From positions 11,320-75,319 of the forward strand of contig JAUYDL010000018.1 in NCBI GenBank assembly GCA_030691865.1: DNA of 64,000 nt. The letters are read 5' to 3'. The stretch is from Candidatus Omnitrophota bacterium (lineage in GTDB: Bacteria > Omnitrophota > Gorgyraeia > Gygaellales > Profunditerraquicolaceae). The notes below the pieces were generated by a model. It ran no database searches. It was not told where the DNA came from and saw only the letters and a list, made by a program, of their open reading frames with translations. Below are positions 8,087-17,110 of this stretch, in pieces. The position numbers were made by a program, and so were the translations under genes. The stretch's first letter is position 1; the number at the start of each line of letters is the position of its first letter.

Positions 8087-8160
8087 GGCGGAGTAGCTCA
8101 GCCTGATAGAGCACGCGGCTCATACCCGCTTGGTCGGTGGTTTAAATCCACTCTCCGCCA
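8087..8160 (+). tRNA. tRNA with CAU anticodon, probably elongator Met (Ile2 not excluded)
   Basis: The 7-bp acceptor stem GGCGGAG/CTCCGCC, D stem GCTC/GAGC, anticodon loop CTCATAC and T arm are all present; discriminator A, no encoded CCA. The anticodon stem (GCGG/CCGC plus one mismatch) resembles elongator tRNA-Met. The T loop reads TTTAAAT instead of TTCRAAT, and the D loop reads AGCCTGATA with GA where GG is expected. The near-universal G19-C56 tertiary pair therefore appears replaced by A19-U56. Met versus lysidine-modified Ile cannot be settled by eye; tilS is 2 kb downstream. Confidence 0.9.
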
Positions 8161-8190
8161 TTTTAAGTCGAAAGAGGCATCCTCCCCCTC

Positions 8191-8767
8191 ATGAAAAATA
8201 AAATTATATTTTTATTAATACTGCTGTTTCTCGGAAATATTTATGATTTTTCGTTAGCCGAAGAACTTACCCATAATAAAGAAAAATCTTTTGTCCGGGA
8301 GATTTTTAATTTTCATGTTGTCGAGCCGGGAGTCCTGCGGGGCAGCCAGCCTTCGGAAACCAGCCTTAAATTACTGAAAGATTATTGCGGGGTCAAAACA
8401 ATTTTAAATCTTCGCGACGATGAAAAGAAGGTTAATTGGGAAAGGCAAGTGTCTGAAAAATTAGGCATGGATTTTATCAATATTCCGATGAATGGGGGCC
8501 AGAAACAGTCGGCTAAAAAAAATAGAGCAGTGTCTTAATATCATGCACGATAAATCCATGCAACCTGTTTTTGTGCATTGCCAGGCAGGTAAAGACAGGA
8601 CAGGCATGATTTGCGCTGCCTATAAAATGAAATATGATAATTGGAGCTTAGAAAATGCCTTGTTTGAGATGCTTGTTTATGGCTATAGCCGGAGTTGTTG
8701 TTTTCAGCTTGAGGAATCCTTATCCGCTTGGAATTTATGGAGAAAAGAAAAGCCGTTAAACCCCTGA
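8191..8767 (+). pseudogene. Secreted dual-specificity/tyrosine phosphatase, frameshifted at an A8 run
   Basis: The first segment (from 8191) encodes a signal peptide (KIIFLLILLFLGNIYDFSLA), then VVEPGVLRGSQPS and TILNLRDDE, typical of tyrosine/dual-specificity phosphatases. It stops at 8538. The catalytic loop HCQAGKDRTG lies in another frame that continues to 8767. The join falls at a run of eight A residues near 8515-8522; seven A residues would give one continuous protein reading NGGQKQSAKKIEQCLN. It is a recent frameshift, a homopolymer sequencing error, or a slippage site. Ends tail-to-tail with the minus-strand flippase gene. Confidence 0.75.
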
Positions 8768-10045
8768 TTATTTTCTTGAGATTTTCTTCGCCAGTTTCTC
8801 AACAATCAAGGAAGTAAGAATAAATACGCCTGCCTCAGTGAATACCGTGGCTAATGCTGCCCCCACGTAAGAAAACTGATTTATCAGTATGAATATAAGC
8901 GGTAAGCCGGTGAGTGCGGCGGCAATGTGAATTTTGGCATAGAGATCTTGTTTACCGCAGACGAGAAGAAACTGCACCTTAAAGTTATTCGCCCCCACAA
9001 AAAATACCGCTGCTAACAGAAGCCGCAAAGCAAACACTACTTCTTTATAAGCAACTCCGCAAGCCAGGCTGATAATCCAGGGAGCTAAAAAAAAGGCAAT
9101 GGGCAGGCTGATGACAAAGCCTAAAGTTATGCCATCCTGGATCTGATACATTATGGCTACTGCGCGCTGCTTATTTTTTGCGAAAACATTACTGATCCTG
9201 GGGTATACTGCCCGGGTGAATGAATCCATAGGGAATGTCTGAATAATATTGGCGATCTTTTCAGCCAGTGAATAATAACCGGTAAGCACATTGTTGGTAA
9301 GCAATCCTACGGCAAAAACCCGGCTGGTAGTATAGGCGTTAACCGCTAAAATAGAAATAAAAATATCCCAGCCCGTTTTAAGTTCCTTTTTTATATCCGC
9401 ATATTTCTGTAAAATAAATTCCAGTCGAAATTTCTTAAAGGCAATATAAAGCCCAAGTATTCCGCTGATTATAGATAAAAGCGAACCTAATAGCGGCACG
9501 AGCAGGTAATCCTCGGGCCCCTTGATAAAAATAAAAATACAAATTGCGTAAGTTATGCCGCTGATTACATTGACTACGGCAATATAGCTCATTTTTTCTT
9601 TACCTTGGAAAAACCAGACAGGGAATAAAGTGCTGCCCACCACTGTCCCAAAACATAAGATGTAAACTATCCAATTATCTCTGAATCTAGGCACAAGATA
9701 TAGAATGGCACAAAGGGCCAGCAAACTTATTGCCGCAAAGATAAGTTTTACGGTCATTACCGTAGAAAATAGCGCGCTAATCTTTTTTTTATGTTCTTCG
9801 ATCAGCGCGATCGTCCGGGTAGCTGATAAGCTGAAACCATAATCAGTTAAAATCATAAAATATTGCACCAGGCTTTGGGCAAAAGCGATTAAGCCGAATT
9901 TTTCTATGCCGATTACCCTGATCAAATACGGAAGAACAACTATGGGCAGGATATAGCTAATACTCTGGAGAGTGGTGAGGGAAATAAAATTTCCCAGGAC
10001 AATTTTTCTTTCTTTGTGGGTGACGATTTTAGCAGTCATCTGCAT
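8768..10045 (-). CDS. Wzx-like polysaccharide flippase (MOP/MATE superfamily)
   Basis: A 425-residue, very hydrophobic protein with about 12 transmembrane segments. The N-terminal region ISYILPIVVLPYLIRVIGIEKFGLIAFAQSLVQYF is split across the first two helices as in O-antigen and polysaccharide exporters of the PST family, and a FPMDSFTRAVYPRIS-type motif occurs midway. It probably flips lipid-linked oligosaccharides across the inner membrane. It is the only minus-strand gene supported in the window and has no glycosyltransferase neighbours, so the substrate is unknown. Confidence 0.85.
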   Translation of the reverse strand: MQMTAKIVTHKERKIVLGNFISLTTLQSISYILPIVVLPYLIRVIGIEKFGLIAFAQSLVQYFMILTDYGFSLSATRTIALIEEHKKKISALFSTVMTVKLIFAAISLLALCAILYLVPRFRDNWIVYILCFGTVVGSTLFPVWFFQGKEKMSYIAVVNVISGITYAICIFIFIKGPEDYLLVPLLGSLLSIISGILGLYIAFKKFRLEFILQKYADIKKELKTGWDIFISILAVNAYTTSRVFAVGLLTNNVLTGYYSLAEKIANIIQTFPMDSFTRAVYPRISNVFAKNKQRAVAIMYQIQDGITLGFVISLPIAFFLAPWIISLACGVAYKEVVFALRLLLAAVFFVGANNFKVQFLLVCGKQDLYAKIHIAAALTGLPLIFILINQFSYVGAALATVFTEAGVFILTSLIVEKLAKKISRK

Positions 10046-10084
10046 TAATTTACACTTTCAGCGGAGTAAAGTCAACAAAAACCC

Positions 10085-10102
10085 AGGGGACGGTTGTCCC
10101 CT
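10085..10102. repeat. Short GGGGACGGTTC-family palindrome followed by a T run
   Basis: AGGGGAC (10085-10091) pairs with GTCCCCT (10096-10102) around GGTT; seven T residues follow after AG. It looks like an intrinsic terminator on the plus strand, but it sits between divergent genes (flippase on minus, tilS on plus). Thus it is more likely a repeat copy than a terminator of either gene. A TATAAT at 10111-10116 lies just downstream and may be part of the tilS promoter. Confidence 0.75.
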
Positions 10103-10138
10103 AGTTTTTTTATAATTTTATGCTAAGATAAATCCAAG

Positions 10139-11098
10139 ATGAATGAGTTTAGGGAAACAATTAAAAAACATAATTTGATCCAAAGAGGGGATAAAATTCT
10201 AGTGGGAGTTTCCGGAGGGCCGGATTCACTGGCGTTGCTCTTGAAGCTTTTTAGCCTAAAATCTAAGTTAGGCTTAACTTTACACATTGCGCATTTGGAT
10301 CATGGTTTACGTAAAGACTCTAAGCTTGATGCGCTTTTTGTAAAACGTTGGGGCCAAAAGCTCAATCTTCCCGTAACTATAAGACAATTAGCTGATCAGC
10401 AGATTAAAACAAAAGGCTCTTTAGAAGAATTCTTCCGGGAAGAAAGATTAAAATTTTTTATTCAAACCGCAAAAACAATAAAAGCGGATAAGATCGCCTT
10501 GGGGCATAACCTCGATGATCAGGCAGAGACGGTGTTGATGCGCCTATTACGCGGTACCGGTTTATCCGGTTTATCCGGAATATCCGCCAGAAGAGTCATC
10601 CGGGGCGCAGTGTTTATCCGGCCATTCCTTGAAACTACGCGCCTCCAAATCGATAAATTTTTAAAAAACAGGGGCATAAAACCGCGCATTGACTCAACCA
10701 ATCAAGAAGATATCTTCTTGCGCAATAAGATCCGCCATCATTTAATTCCTTTGCTTAGGAATAAATATAATATTAACATCCTAAAAGTATTGGCTAATCT
10801 GGCTGAAACTGTTTCCTATGATTATGAATATTTGGATCAAGTTGCTAAACGCAGCTTAAAAGGTAACCCCCTGCGGCTGGATCTTAAGAAAATTACGAAA
10901 TTGCATCAAGCAATCCTGCGCCTTAAACTGCGCCAGTCCATATCCTGTATTCAGGGAGATACGCGCAGAATAAGTTTTCAGCATATTAAGGAGCTTGAGG
11001 ATTTAATTCGCTGCCGTCCGAGTGGGTCAATTGTTGATTTGCCCAAAGGAATCTGCGTACAAAAATCCCGCAATAATCTACTTTTTTTTAATAAATAA
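10139..11098 (+). CDS. tilS: tRNA(Ile)-lysidine synthase
   Basis: TilS converts C34 of tRNA-Ile(CAU) to lysidine so that it reads AUA. The PP-loop SGGPDS is at residues 25-30, and the family motifs IAHLDHGLR and LGHNLDDQAETVLMRLLRGTGLSGLSG are clear, followed by the RNKIRHHLIPLL segment. Length 319 indicates the short form without the full C-terminal domains. A tRNA with CAU anticodon lies 2 kb upstream. No strong Shine-Dalgarno is visible. Confidence 0.95.
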   Translation: MNEFRETIKKHNLIQRGDKILVGVSGGPDSLALLLKLFSLKSKLGLTLHIAHLDHGLRKDSKLDALFVKRWGQKLNLPVTIRQLADQQIKTKGSLEEFFREERLKFFIQTAKTIKADKIALGHNLDDQAETVLMRLLRGTGLSGLSGISARRVIRGAVFIRPFLETTRLQIDKFLKNRGIKPRIDSTNQEDIFLRNKIRHHLIPLLRNKYNINILKVLANLAETVSYDYEYLDQVAKRSLKGNPLRLDLKKITKLHQAILRLKLRQSISCIQGDTRRISFQHIKELEDLIRCRPSGSIVDLPKGICVQKSRNNLLFFNK

Positions 11099-11174
11099 GG
11101 GGTACGTTTCTGTTTTTTAAATTTAAAAAATATAACCGTCCCGACGATTCTCAAGGAAAAATAGAACCGTCCCC
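11099..11174. repeat. Degenerate GGGGACGGTTC-family repeats between tilS and ftsH
   Basis: An imperfect palindrome (11099-11143, arms GGGGTACGTTTCTG... and ...AACCGTCCC) is followed by a lone right arm GAAAAATAGAACCGTCCCC ending at 11174. This looks like one decayed copy plus one half copy of the repeat seen intact at 154-197 and 39350-39402. The ftsH promoter begins immediately after it. Confidence 0.75.
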
Positions 11175-11189
11175 TTTATTTTAAAATAC

Positions 11190-11218
11190 TTGATTTTACA
11201 CATTTTTCAGGATATAAT
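11190..11218 (+). promoter_or_regulatory. Probable sigma-70 promoter of ftsH
   Basis: TTGATT (11190-11195), a 17-base spacer and TATAAT (11213-11218) lie 49 bases upstream of the ftsH start, just after the repeat that ends the tilS unit. A purine-rich GGGAGA precedes the ATG. Confidence 0.7.
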
Positions 11219-11266
11219 AAAAATCTAAATCGTTTAAGCGATTTTCTTAAACCCGGGAGAAATTAA

Positions 11267-13123
11267 ATGGCCAAGCAAAAAAAATCTAAACCCAATAAAA
11301 CCAACATCATCAAGCGTTTTCCTTTCGGTTGGTTGTTGGTCTTTTTTCTACTGATGATGTTGATGAATTCTTTTAATAATATTTCCACAACCGGTATTCC
11401 TAAAGAGATCAGTTATAGTCATTTTTATCAAACTTTAAAAAATAACCCTGAGAGCATAAAGAAAGTTACCAAAACGGAGACTATCCTCCAGGGAGAATTT
11501 TCGGATAATTCAAAATTTTTTGTGAATATCCCGGAGAATGACCCGGAGATGCTTGGCCTGATGCGGCAGAATTTAAAGAATTTTGAGATTAAACCGGCGC
11601 GAACATTTTGGATCAGCCTGCTCTTTAATTTAGGGCCGATATTATTGCTTATCTTTTTCTGGTGGATGATGGCAGCCCGCGGAGAACAGTTAGGCTCAAG
11701 AATTATGTCTTTTGGAAAAGTTAAGTCTAAAATTCAAAACAGTAATGAAAAGGCTACTTTTGATGATGTAGCGGGCGTTGATGAAGCGAAAGAGGAATTG
11801 AAAGAAGTAATTGAATTCCTTAAAGACCCTAAAAAATTTCAAAAGCTGGGCGGTAAAATCCCTAAAGGAGTACTTTTAATTGGTCCACCGGGATGTGGAA
11901 AAACACTCATCGCTAGGGCTGTGGCCGGTGAAGCTAATGTGCCTTTTTTTAGTATATCCGGCTCTAATTTTGTCGAGATGTTTGTAGGGGTGGGAGCTAG
12001 CCGGGTAAGAGATTTATTTGATCAGGGGCGTAAAGCCGGGGTAGTCTCGGGAAAAGGAGCAATAATTTTTATTGATGAAATTGATGCTGTAGGGCGCTTG
12101 CGTTTTTCCGGAATTGGCGGAGGCAATGATGAACGTGAACAAACCCTTAATCAGTTGTTAGTAGAGATGGATGGGTTTGACAGCCAGCAAGGCCTCATTC
12201 TGATTGCTGCCACTAATCGTCCGGATACACTAGATCCGGCACTCCTGCGCCCGGGAAGGTTTGATCGCACCATTATTATTAACCTGCCGGATATCAAGGG
12301 GCGTGAAGAAATACTTAAAGTACATACACGTAAGATTAAGCTTGCCGAATCAGTTAATTTAAAATCTGTGGCCAGCCAAACCCCGGGTTTTTCCGGAGCG
12401 GACCTGGCTAATCTTTGTAATGAAGCTGCGTTGATGGCTGCCCGCAATAATAAAGAAGCAGTGGAAGAGATTGATTTAGATAAATCAGTAGAAAGAGTGC
12501 TGATGGGGCCGGAAAAGAAAAGCCATATTATGTCTAAGAAAGAGAAACAGATCACTTCTTTGCATGAGTCCGGGCATGCCCTGCTTTCTTTGCTGTTACC
12601 TGAAGTCAATCCCTTAAAGAAAGTTTCAATTATCCCACGCGGACTGGCCGGTGGGTATACCTTTACTCCGCCGTTGGAAGACCGGCATTACTGGACGAAG
12701 AAAGAACTGCTTGCAGAGATTACCATGATTCTGGGGGGCAGGGCTTCAGAAGAGTTGAGCTTAAGCGAAGTGACTACCGGAGGGCAAAATGATTTGGAGG
12801 TGGCTACCGGTATGGCCAGGCGCATGGTTACTCAATTCGGTATGTCTGAAAGGCTGGGGAATTTGACTCTAGGTAGGAGAGAAGGGCTGATATTTTTAGG
12901 CCGCGATATTATGGAGGAAAAAAACTATAGCGAACAGACTGCGCACATCATTGATGAAGAGGTAAAGCAAATAACTGATGATGCTTATAATAAAGCTATA
13001 GAGCTGTTAAGAAATAACCAGGATAAACTCAAGCTTCTTTCAAATTCTCTTCTAGAAAAAGAAGTCTTAAGTGGAGAGGAAGTAAAAAAAATACTGGGAA
13101 TCGAAAAGAGCGATCTGGTTTAA
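11267..13123 (+). CDS. ftsH: ATP-dependent zinc metalloprotease FtsH
   Basis: FtsH is a membrane AAA+ protease that degrades misfolded membrane proteins and short-lived regulators. Transmembrane helices are at about 20-36 and 114-136, flanking a periplasmic domain. Walker A GPPGCGKT is at 206-213, Walker [12 protein letters not shown], and the second region of homology has [18 protein letters not shown]. The zinc site HESGH begins at H433. Length 618 is normal. Own promoter upstream; folP starts 4 bases after its stop. Confidence 0.98.
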   Translation: MAKQKKSKPNKTNIIKRFPFGWLLVFFLLMMLMNSFNNISTTGIPKEISYSHFYQTLKNNPESIKKVTKTETILQGEFSDNSKFFVNIPENDPEMLGLMRQNLKNFEIKPARTFWISLLFNLGPILLLIFFWWMMAARGEQLGSRIMSFGKVKSKIQNSNEKATFDDVAGVDEAKEELKEVIEFLKDPKKFQKLGGKIPKGVLLIGPPGCGKTLIARAVAGEANVPFFSISGSNFVEMFVGVGASRVRDLFDQGRKAGVVSGKGAIIFIDEIDAVGRLRFSGIGGGNDEREQTLNQLLVEMDGFDSQQGLILIAATNRPDTLDPALLRPGRFDRTIIINLPDIKGREEILKVHTRKIKLAESVNLKSVASQTPGFSGADLANLCNEAALMAARNNKEAVEEIDLDKSVERVLMGPEKKSHIMSKKEKQITSLHESGHALLSLLLPEVNPLKKVSIIPRGLAGGYTFTPPLEDRHYWTKKELLAEITMILGGRASEELSLSEVTTGGQNDLEVATGMARRMVTQFGMSERLGNLTLGRREGLIFLGRDIMEEKNYSEQTAHIIDEEVKQITDDAYNKAIELLRNNQDKLKLLSNSLLEKEVLSGEEVKKILGIEKSDLV

Positions 13124-13127
13124 ATTA

Positions 13128-14330
13128 ATGCGTATCTTCCGATTTAATTGCCAAAAAGAAGTAGAAAATATTATGCATGATATTGGGGTTGATCCTTATG
13201 GGATTAAAATCATGCTCCCTAAAACTTCGGCATTTTTAATCCAATTAAACTCAATATCAAATATCTCTGCCAATATCCTTAAACAAGAAATGCTTTCTTT
13301 GGGAGCTGACGCGGCAATTGCCAGAGGCGCACTTACCGGTAAAACCAAAAAAACCGATATTCTTTTGATCGGACAACTTGCCCAGTTTGCTGCTTTGGCA
13401 AATAAATTAAAAATTCAGCCATTTGGCCTGCAAAAGCTGGCGGGTGAGTTAGATGAAAATATCAAAAATTTTACTAAAAATGATTTTGTCCTGTCTTTAA
13501 GAAAAGGTTTTTTAAATCTTAGTAAAAAAACGCATATTATGGGTATTATTAATTTAACGCCTGATTCATTCAGCCATGACGGTTTATATCGGGAGTTTAG
13601 TAATAACTATCCTGGTTTGGCTTTAAAGAAAGCAGAAGCGATGGTGGCTGACGGAGCAGATATTATTGATCTGGGAGGCCAATCCAGCCGGCCAGGAGCA
13701 AAAAACATAAGCGTAAAAGAAGAATTATGCCGCACTGTGCCTGTAGTAAAACTGTTGGCAAAGAAAATCAATGCGCCGATTTCTATTGATACTACTAAAC
13801 CCGAGGTAGCCAAGGCAGCTTTAGATGCCGGCGCGCAAATCATTAACGATATCTGCGGCTTAAGAGACAAACGTATGATTAAGGTGGCTGCTGGATATAA
13901 AGCCGCGGTGGTGATTATGCACATGCTGGGAAGGCCCGCAAATATGCAAAAAATAATTGCCTATGAATCTTTGATTGATGATATCGCTATTTACCTAAAA
14001 AAATCTATTGATTCTGCGCAGGCAGGCGGGATTAAGCCGGATAAAATCATTATTGATCCGGGTGTGGGATTTGGTAAAACGCCGGCTCATAATTTTGAGA
14101 TAATTAAGCATCTGGCAGATTTTAAGGCCTTAGGCAAGCCTATACTGATCGGCCCTTCCAGAAAATCATTTATTACCAAAGTTTTAGGGCCAAAATCGCT
14201 CGACATAACTAGCGGTACTTTGGCTGCCTGTGTAATGGCTGCCCAGCGCGGCGCGAATATTGTGCGTGTGCATGATGTAAAAGAAGTAAGCCAATCCTTA
14301 AAAATAGTGGAAGCGGTGAAAAAATGTTAG
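13128..14330 (+). CDS. folP: Dihydropteroate synthase with N-terminal extension
   Basis: FolP joins p-aminobenzoate to the pterin pyrophosphate in folate synthesis, which fits an organism that uses the folate methyl branch. The catalytic TIM barrel starts at about residue 138 with MGIINLTPDSFS and contains DIIDLGGQSSRPGA, SIDTTKPEVA, INDICGL and IGPSRKSF. The first about 130 residues are an additional domain found in a subset of bacterial homologues; its role is unknown. The end overlaps cdaA by 7 bases. Confidence 0.95.
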   Translation: MRIFRFNCQKEVENIMHDIGVDPYGIKIMLPKTSAFLIQLNSISNISANILKQEMLSLGADAAIARGALTGKTKKTDILLIGQLAQFAALANKLKIQPFGLQKLAGELDENIKNFTKNDFVLSLRKGFLNLSKKTHIMGIINLTPDSFSHDGLYREFSNNYPGLALKKAEAMVADGADIIDLGGQSSRPGAKNISVKEELCRTVPVVKLLAKKINAPISIDTTKPEVAKAALDAGAQIINDICGLRDKRMIKVAAGYKAAVVIMHMLGRPANMQKIIAYESLIDDIAIYLKKSIDSAQAGGIKPDKIIIDPGVGFGKTPAHNFEIIKHLADFKALGKPILIGPSRKSFITKVLGPKSLDITSGTLAACVMAAQRGANIVRVHDVKEVSQSLKIVEAVKKC

Positions 14331-15091
14331 GGCACAATTTAATCCTATATTGGAAACCGGCAATTGAGATTGCTATTCTTTGGTTTCTTATTTACCAGAT
14401 CATGCTTTTTTTTAAAGGTACCCGTGGCCTGCAAGCTTTACGCGGCATAATCATACTTTTACTTGCTTTTTTGGTTTTTCAAAAATTTGATTTTTTGGTA
14501 TTAAGCTGGTTATTTAAAAAGCTCTTTGGAATATCCGTTATTGCGATATTAATTATATTTCATCCGGAAATAAGAATGGGCCTTGCCCAGATAGGCAAAC
14601 GTCAAATCTTTAAAAATAATCTAAAGGACGAGGATATCATACTTCTTAGCCGGCAAATCGCAGAGGGCTGCGAAAACTTAGCTAAAAATAAATTAGGGGC
14701 TTTAATTGCCATTGAAAAAGATGATTCCCTGGCTGCCTATATTCAAAGTGGGGAGGCTATAGATTCGCGTGTTTGTGCAGATTTGATTGAGGCAATTTTT
14801 ACCCCGAATAATCCTCTGCACGACGGCGGCCTGATCATTAGCCGTGGAAGAATTGCTGCCGCAGGATGTATCTTCCCCTTAGCCATAAATCAAGAATTAA
14901 GCAGGGTCTTCGGCACGCGGCATCGGGCAGCCTTGGGCTTAAGTGAAGAGACCGATGCCATATTAATTGTGGTTTCTGAAGAAAGGCGCGATATATCCAT
15001 TATTTACCGAAGGAAATTTTATAAAGATTTAGGCGCGGTACAGTTAGAGACAAAAATTAAAGAGCTGCTTAAAACAAAAGAGAATGAATAA
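14324..15091 (+). CDS. cdaA: Diadenylate cyclase CdaA (c-di-AMP synthase)
   Basis: CdaA makes the second messenger c-di-AMP from two ATP. Three N-terminal transmembrane segments (about residues 15-75) precede the DAC domain with its catalytic signatures NPLHDGGLII (the DGA-type motif reads DGG here) and GTRHRAALGLSEETDA. The gene overlaps folP at its start and a tiny YbbR-like gene at its end. Firmicutes often encode cdaA with the regulator cdaR (YbbR), and here only an N-terminal remnant-sized YbbR gene follows. Confidence 0.95.
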   Translation: MLGHNLILYWKPAIEIAILWFLIYQIMLFFKGTRGLQALRGIIILLLAFLVFQKFDFLVLSWLFKKLFGISVIAILIIFHPEIRMGLAQIGKRQIFKNNLKDEDIILLSRQIAEGCENLAKNKLGALIAIEKDDSLAAYIQSGEAIDSRVCADLIEAIFTPNNPLHDGGLIISRGRIAAAGCIFPLAINQELSRVFGTRHRAALGLSEETDAILIVVSEERRDISIIYRRKFYKDLGAVQLETKIKELLKTKENE

Positions 15092-15212
15092 AAACCGCAA
15101 GTATATTTTTTCGCATATTGTTTGTTCAATCTCTACCCATCCGTGGTTGAAACTTATTTCTTTGCTCCTGGCGGTGATCATCTGGTTTTCTGTAAAAGGG
15201 GAAAGAATATAA
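15084..15212 (+). CDS. 42-residue YbbR/CdaR-like membrane mini-protein
   Basis: The small gene begins with an ATG inside the last codons of cdaA (8-base overlap). It encodes a short basic N-terminus, then one hydrophobic helix ending in HPWLKLISLLLAVIIWFSVK and a TAA stop at 15210-15212. This matches the N-terminal membrane segment of YbbR/CdaR proteins (pattern N..LKL.SL..A..LW..V), but all extracellular YbbR repeats are missing. It is either a degraded cdaR or a genuine minimal CdaA partner; the position right after cdaA supports the link to c-di-AMP. Confidence 0.7.
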   Translation: MNKNRKYIFSHIVCSISTHPWLKLISLLLAVIIWFSVKGERI

Positions 15213-15222
15213 AATCAAAACT

Positions 15223-15936
15223 ATGCCTAGATTAGGAGTAAATATCGACCATGTAGCAACTTTACGCCAGGCACGCGGCGGGAACCTGCCTGATCCTGTT
15301 TATGCGGCGTTTTTGGCTGAACAAGCCGGTGCCCAGAGCATCGTGGCGCATTTAAGGGAAGATCGCCGGCACATCCAGGATCAGGATATTAAGCTTCTGC
15401 GTAAAAAGATTGGAACTAAACTTAACCTTGAGATGTCCATTGCGCCAGAGATTTTAAAAATTGCATGTTCGATCAGGCCTTACCAGGCAACCCTGGTGCC
15501 TGAAAGAAGGAATGAATTAACTACCGAAGGCGGATTAAACGTAGCCGCTAACCTTAAGATTATTGCTGCGGCCATAAAAAAATTAAAAGAATCTGATATC
15601 CGGGTGAGTTTATTTATTGATCCGGACAAAAATCAGGTTGATGCCGCCCAAGGCGCCGGCGCTAAGATTATTGAGTTTCACACCGGCCGCTATGCGTTGG
15701 CAAAAAATTCCAGGCAAAAAGAAAAATTTTTCAACCAGCTAAAACACGCTGTGGATTATGCCCAAGCCCAAGGGCTAGTGGTTAATGCCGGACACGGCCT
15801 TGATTATGCCAATGTCAGGCGGATTGCTCAAATTAAGGGGATAGAAGAACTTAATATCGGTTATTCCATTATTTGCAAAGCCTTATATGTGGGGTTATTT
15901 GCGGCAGTTAAAGAAATGCGGGAGTTAGTCAGGTAA
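15223..15936 (+). CDS. pdxJ: Pyridoxine 5'-phosphate synthase
   Basis: PdxJ condenses 1-deoxyxylulose 5-phosphate with aminoacetone phosphate in the DXP-dependent vitamin B6 pathway. The N-terminus LGVNIDHVATLRQARGG, then VAHLREDRRHI, and the C-terminal VNAGHGLDYANV are family hallmarks; length 237 is typical. The start lies 10 bases after the YbbR-like stop. Its last base is the first base of the acpS start codon. Confidence 0.97.
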   Translation: MPRLGVNIDHVATLRQARGGNLPDPVYAAFLAEQAGAQSIVAHLREDRRHIQDQDIKLLRKKIGTKLNLEMSIAPEILKIACSIRPYQATLVPERRNELTTEGGLNVAANLKIIAAAIKKLKESDIRVSLFIDPDKNQVDAAQGAGAKIIEFHTGRYALAKNSRQKEKFFNQLKHAVDYAQAQGLVVNAGHGLDYANVRRIAQIKGIEELNIGYSIICKALYVGLFAAVKEMRELVR

Positions 15937-16292
15937 TGTTAATCGGGACCGGGGTAGATATTACTGAGGTACGGCGTATCCGTCAAGCAGTTGAAAAATG
16001 GGGGGAGGATTTTCTTAAACGTGTTTTTACGGAAGCGGAAATAAAAAATGCTAAAACTAAAACTTCTTTTTATCAGCATTTGGCCGGAAGATTCGCTGCC
16101 AAAGAGGCAATTTTTAAGGCAGTAGGAGATAATCAGCTTTCCTGGCAGGATATTCAAATACATAATGACCAACAGGGTAAGCCGGTTTGTCTATTCTTAA
16201 ACGGCAGAGGTAAAAATATTAACGTACATATTTCTATTTCGCATGTTAAAACTTATGCGGTTGCCAACGCAGTTGTTACGAAGAAAAGCTGA
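15936..16292 (+). CDS. acpS: Holo-[acyl-carrier-protein] synthase
   Basis: AcpS transfers phosphopantetheine from CoA to acyl carrier protein. The signatures GTGVDITEVRRI at the N-terminus and HLAGRFAAKEAIFKA (magnesium and CoA site) are present, and the C-terminus reads VHISISHVKTYAVANAV. Length 118 is normal. It overlaps pdxJ by one base and nnrD by 38 to 50 bases. The pdxJ-acpS order is common in bacteria. Confidence 0.96.
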   Translation: MLIGTGVDITEVRRIRQAVEKWGEDFLKRVFTEAEIKNAKTKTSFYQHLAGRFAAKEAIFKAVGDNQLSWQDIQIHNDQQGKPVCLFLNGRGKNINVHISISHVKTYAVANAVVTKKS

Positions 16293-17109
16293 TTCCCATA
16301 AGGGTGACTATGGAAGAATCCTGATTTTAGCCGGCTCAAACAGATTTTCCGGAGCGGCTTTGCTTTGCGCCGAATCAACTTTGCGCGCCGGAGCAGGAGC
16401 CGTCACAGTAGGTATACCGGCGAGCATCAATGCGGCCTTAATTAAAAACAAAACAAAAGAAGTGATGACTTTGCCGCTGCCGCAGACCAGAGCAGGAACG
16501 TTAAGTTTAGCGGCATTTTCTAAAATCAAGCCTTTTCTTAAAAATACTGACGTCTTAATAATTGGCCCAGGCTTAGGTTGCGATAAATCAACTTACGCGT
16601 TGGTAAGAAAAATAGTCAGGGAATTAAACCTGCCCATGGTGATTGATGCTGATGCGCTTGGAGCCCTTAATCGTCATTTGGGGATACTTAAGCAGCACAA
16701 AGGAAAAGTTATCTTAACTCCACACGCTAAAGAGATGGCCGGCCTTTTCGGAATAGACATTGATTTTATAAAGAAAAATAGGAAATTGGTTGCGAAAAAG
16801 TATGCGAAACATTATAATAGTATAATTATCCTTAAGGGACATAAGAGTATTGTAACTGATGGTAGAAGAAAGTTTTATATAAATAAGACCGGTAATCCCG
16901 GAATGGCAACTGCCGGAAGCGGAGATGTGCTCAGCGGTATTGTGGGTGCATTTTTAGCCCAGGGATTAGATGCTTTTAGTGCGGCAAAATATGCAACAGG
17001 AATTCACGGCTTAGCCGGGGATATCGCAGCAAAAGATAAAACTCAAATGGGATTAATTGCCTCTGATATTATCAACAGAATTCCAGATGCGATTAAAAAA
17101 TCTAGTTAG
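16243..17109 (+). CDS. nnrD: ADP-dependent (S)-NAD(P)H-hydrate dehydratase (NnrD domain only)
   Basis: NnrD repairs hydrated NAD(P)H. The ribokinase-like domain shows HKGDYGRILILAGS, GAALLCAESTLRAGAGAVTVG, LIIGPGLG, VIDADAL and TAGSGDVLSGIVGAFLAQG. The usual N-terminal NnrE epimerase half is absent. Two in-frame starts, at 16243 and 16255, are possible, both inside acpS, so translational coupling is likely. The stop is 1 base before the tRNA cluster. Confidence 0.93.
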   Translation: MLKLMRLPTQLLRRKADSHKGDYGRILILAGSNRFSGAALLCAESTLRAGAGAVTVGIPASINAALIKNKTKEVMTLPLPQTRAGTLSLAAFSKIKPFLKNTDVLIIGPGLGCDKSTYALVRKIVRELNLPMVIDADALGALNRHLGILKQHKGKVILTPHAKEMAGLFGIDIDFIKKNRKLVAKKYAKHYNSIIILKGHKSIVTDGRRKFYINKTGNPGMATAGSGDVLSGIVGAFLAQGLDAFSAAKYATGIHGLAGDIAAKDKTQMGLIASDIINRIPDAIKKSS

Positions 17110-17110
17110 T

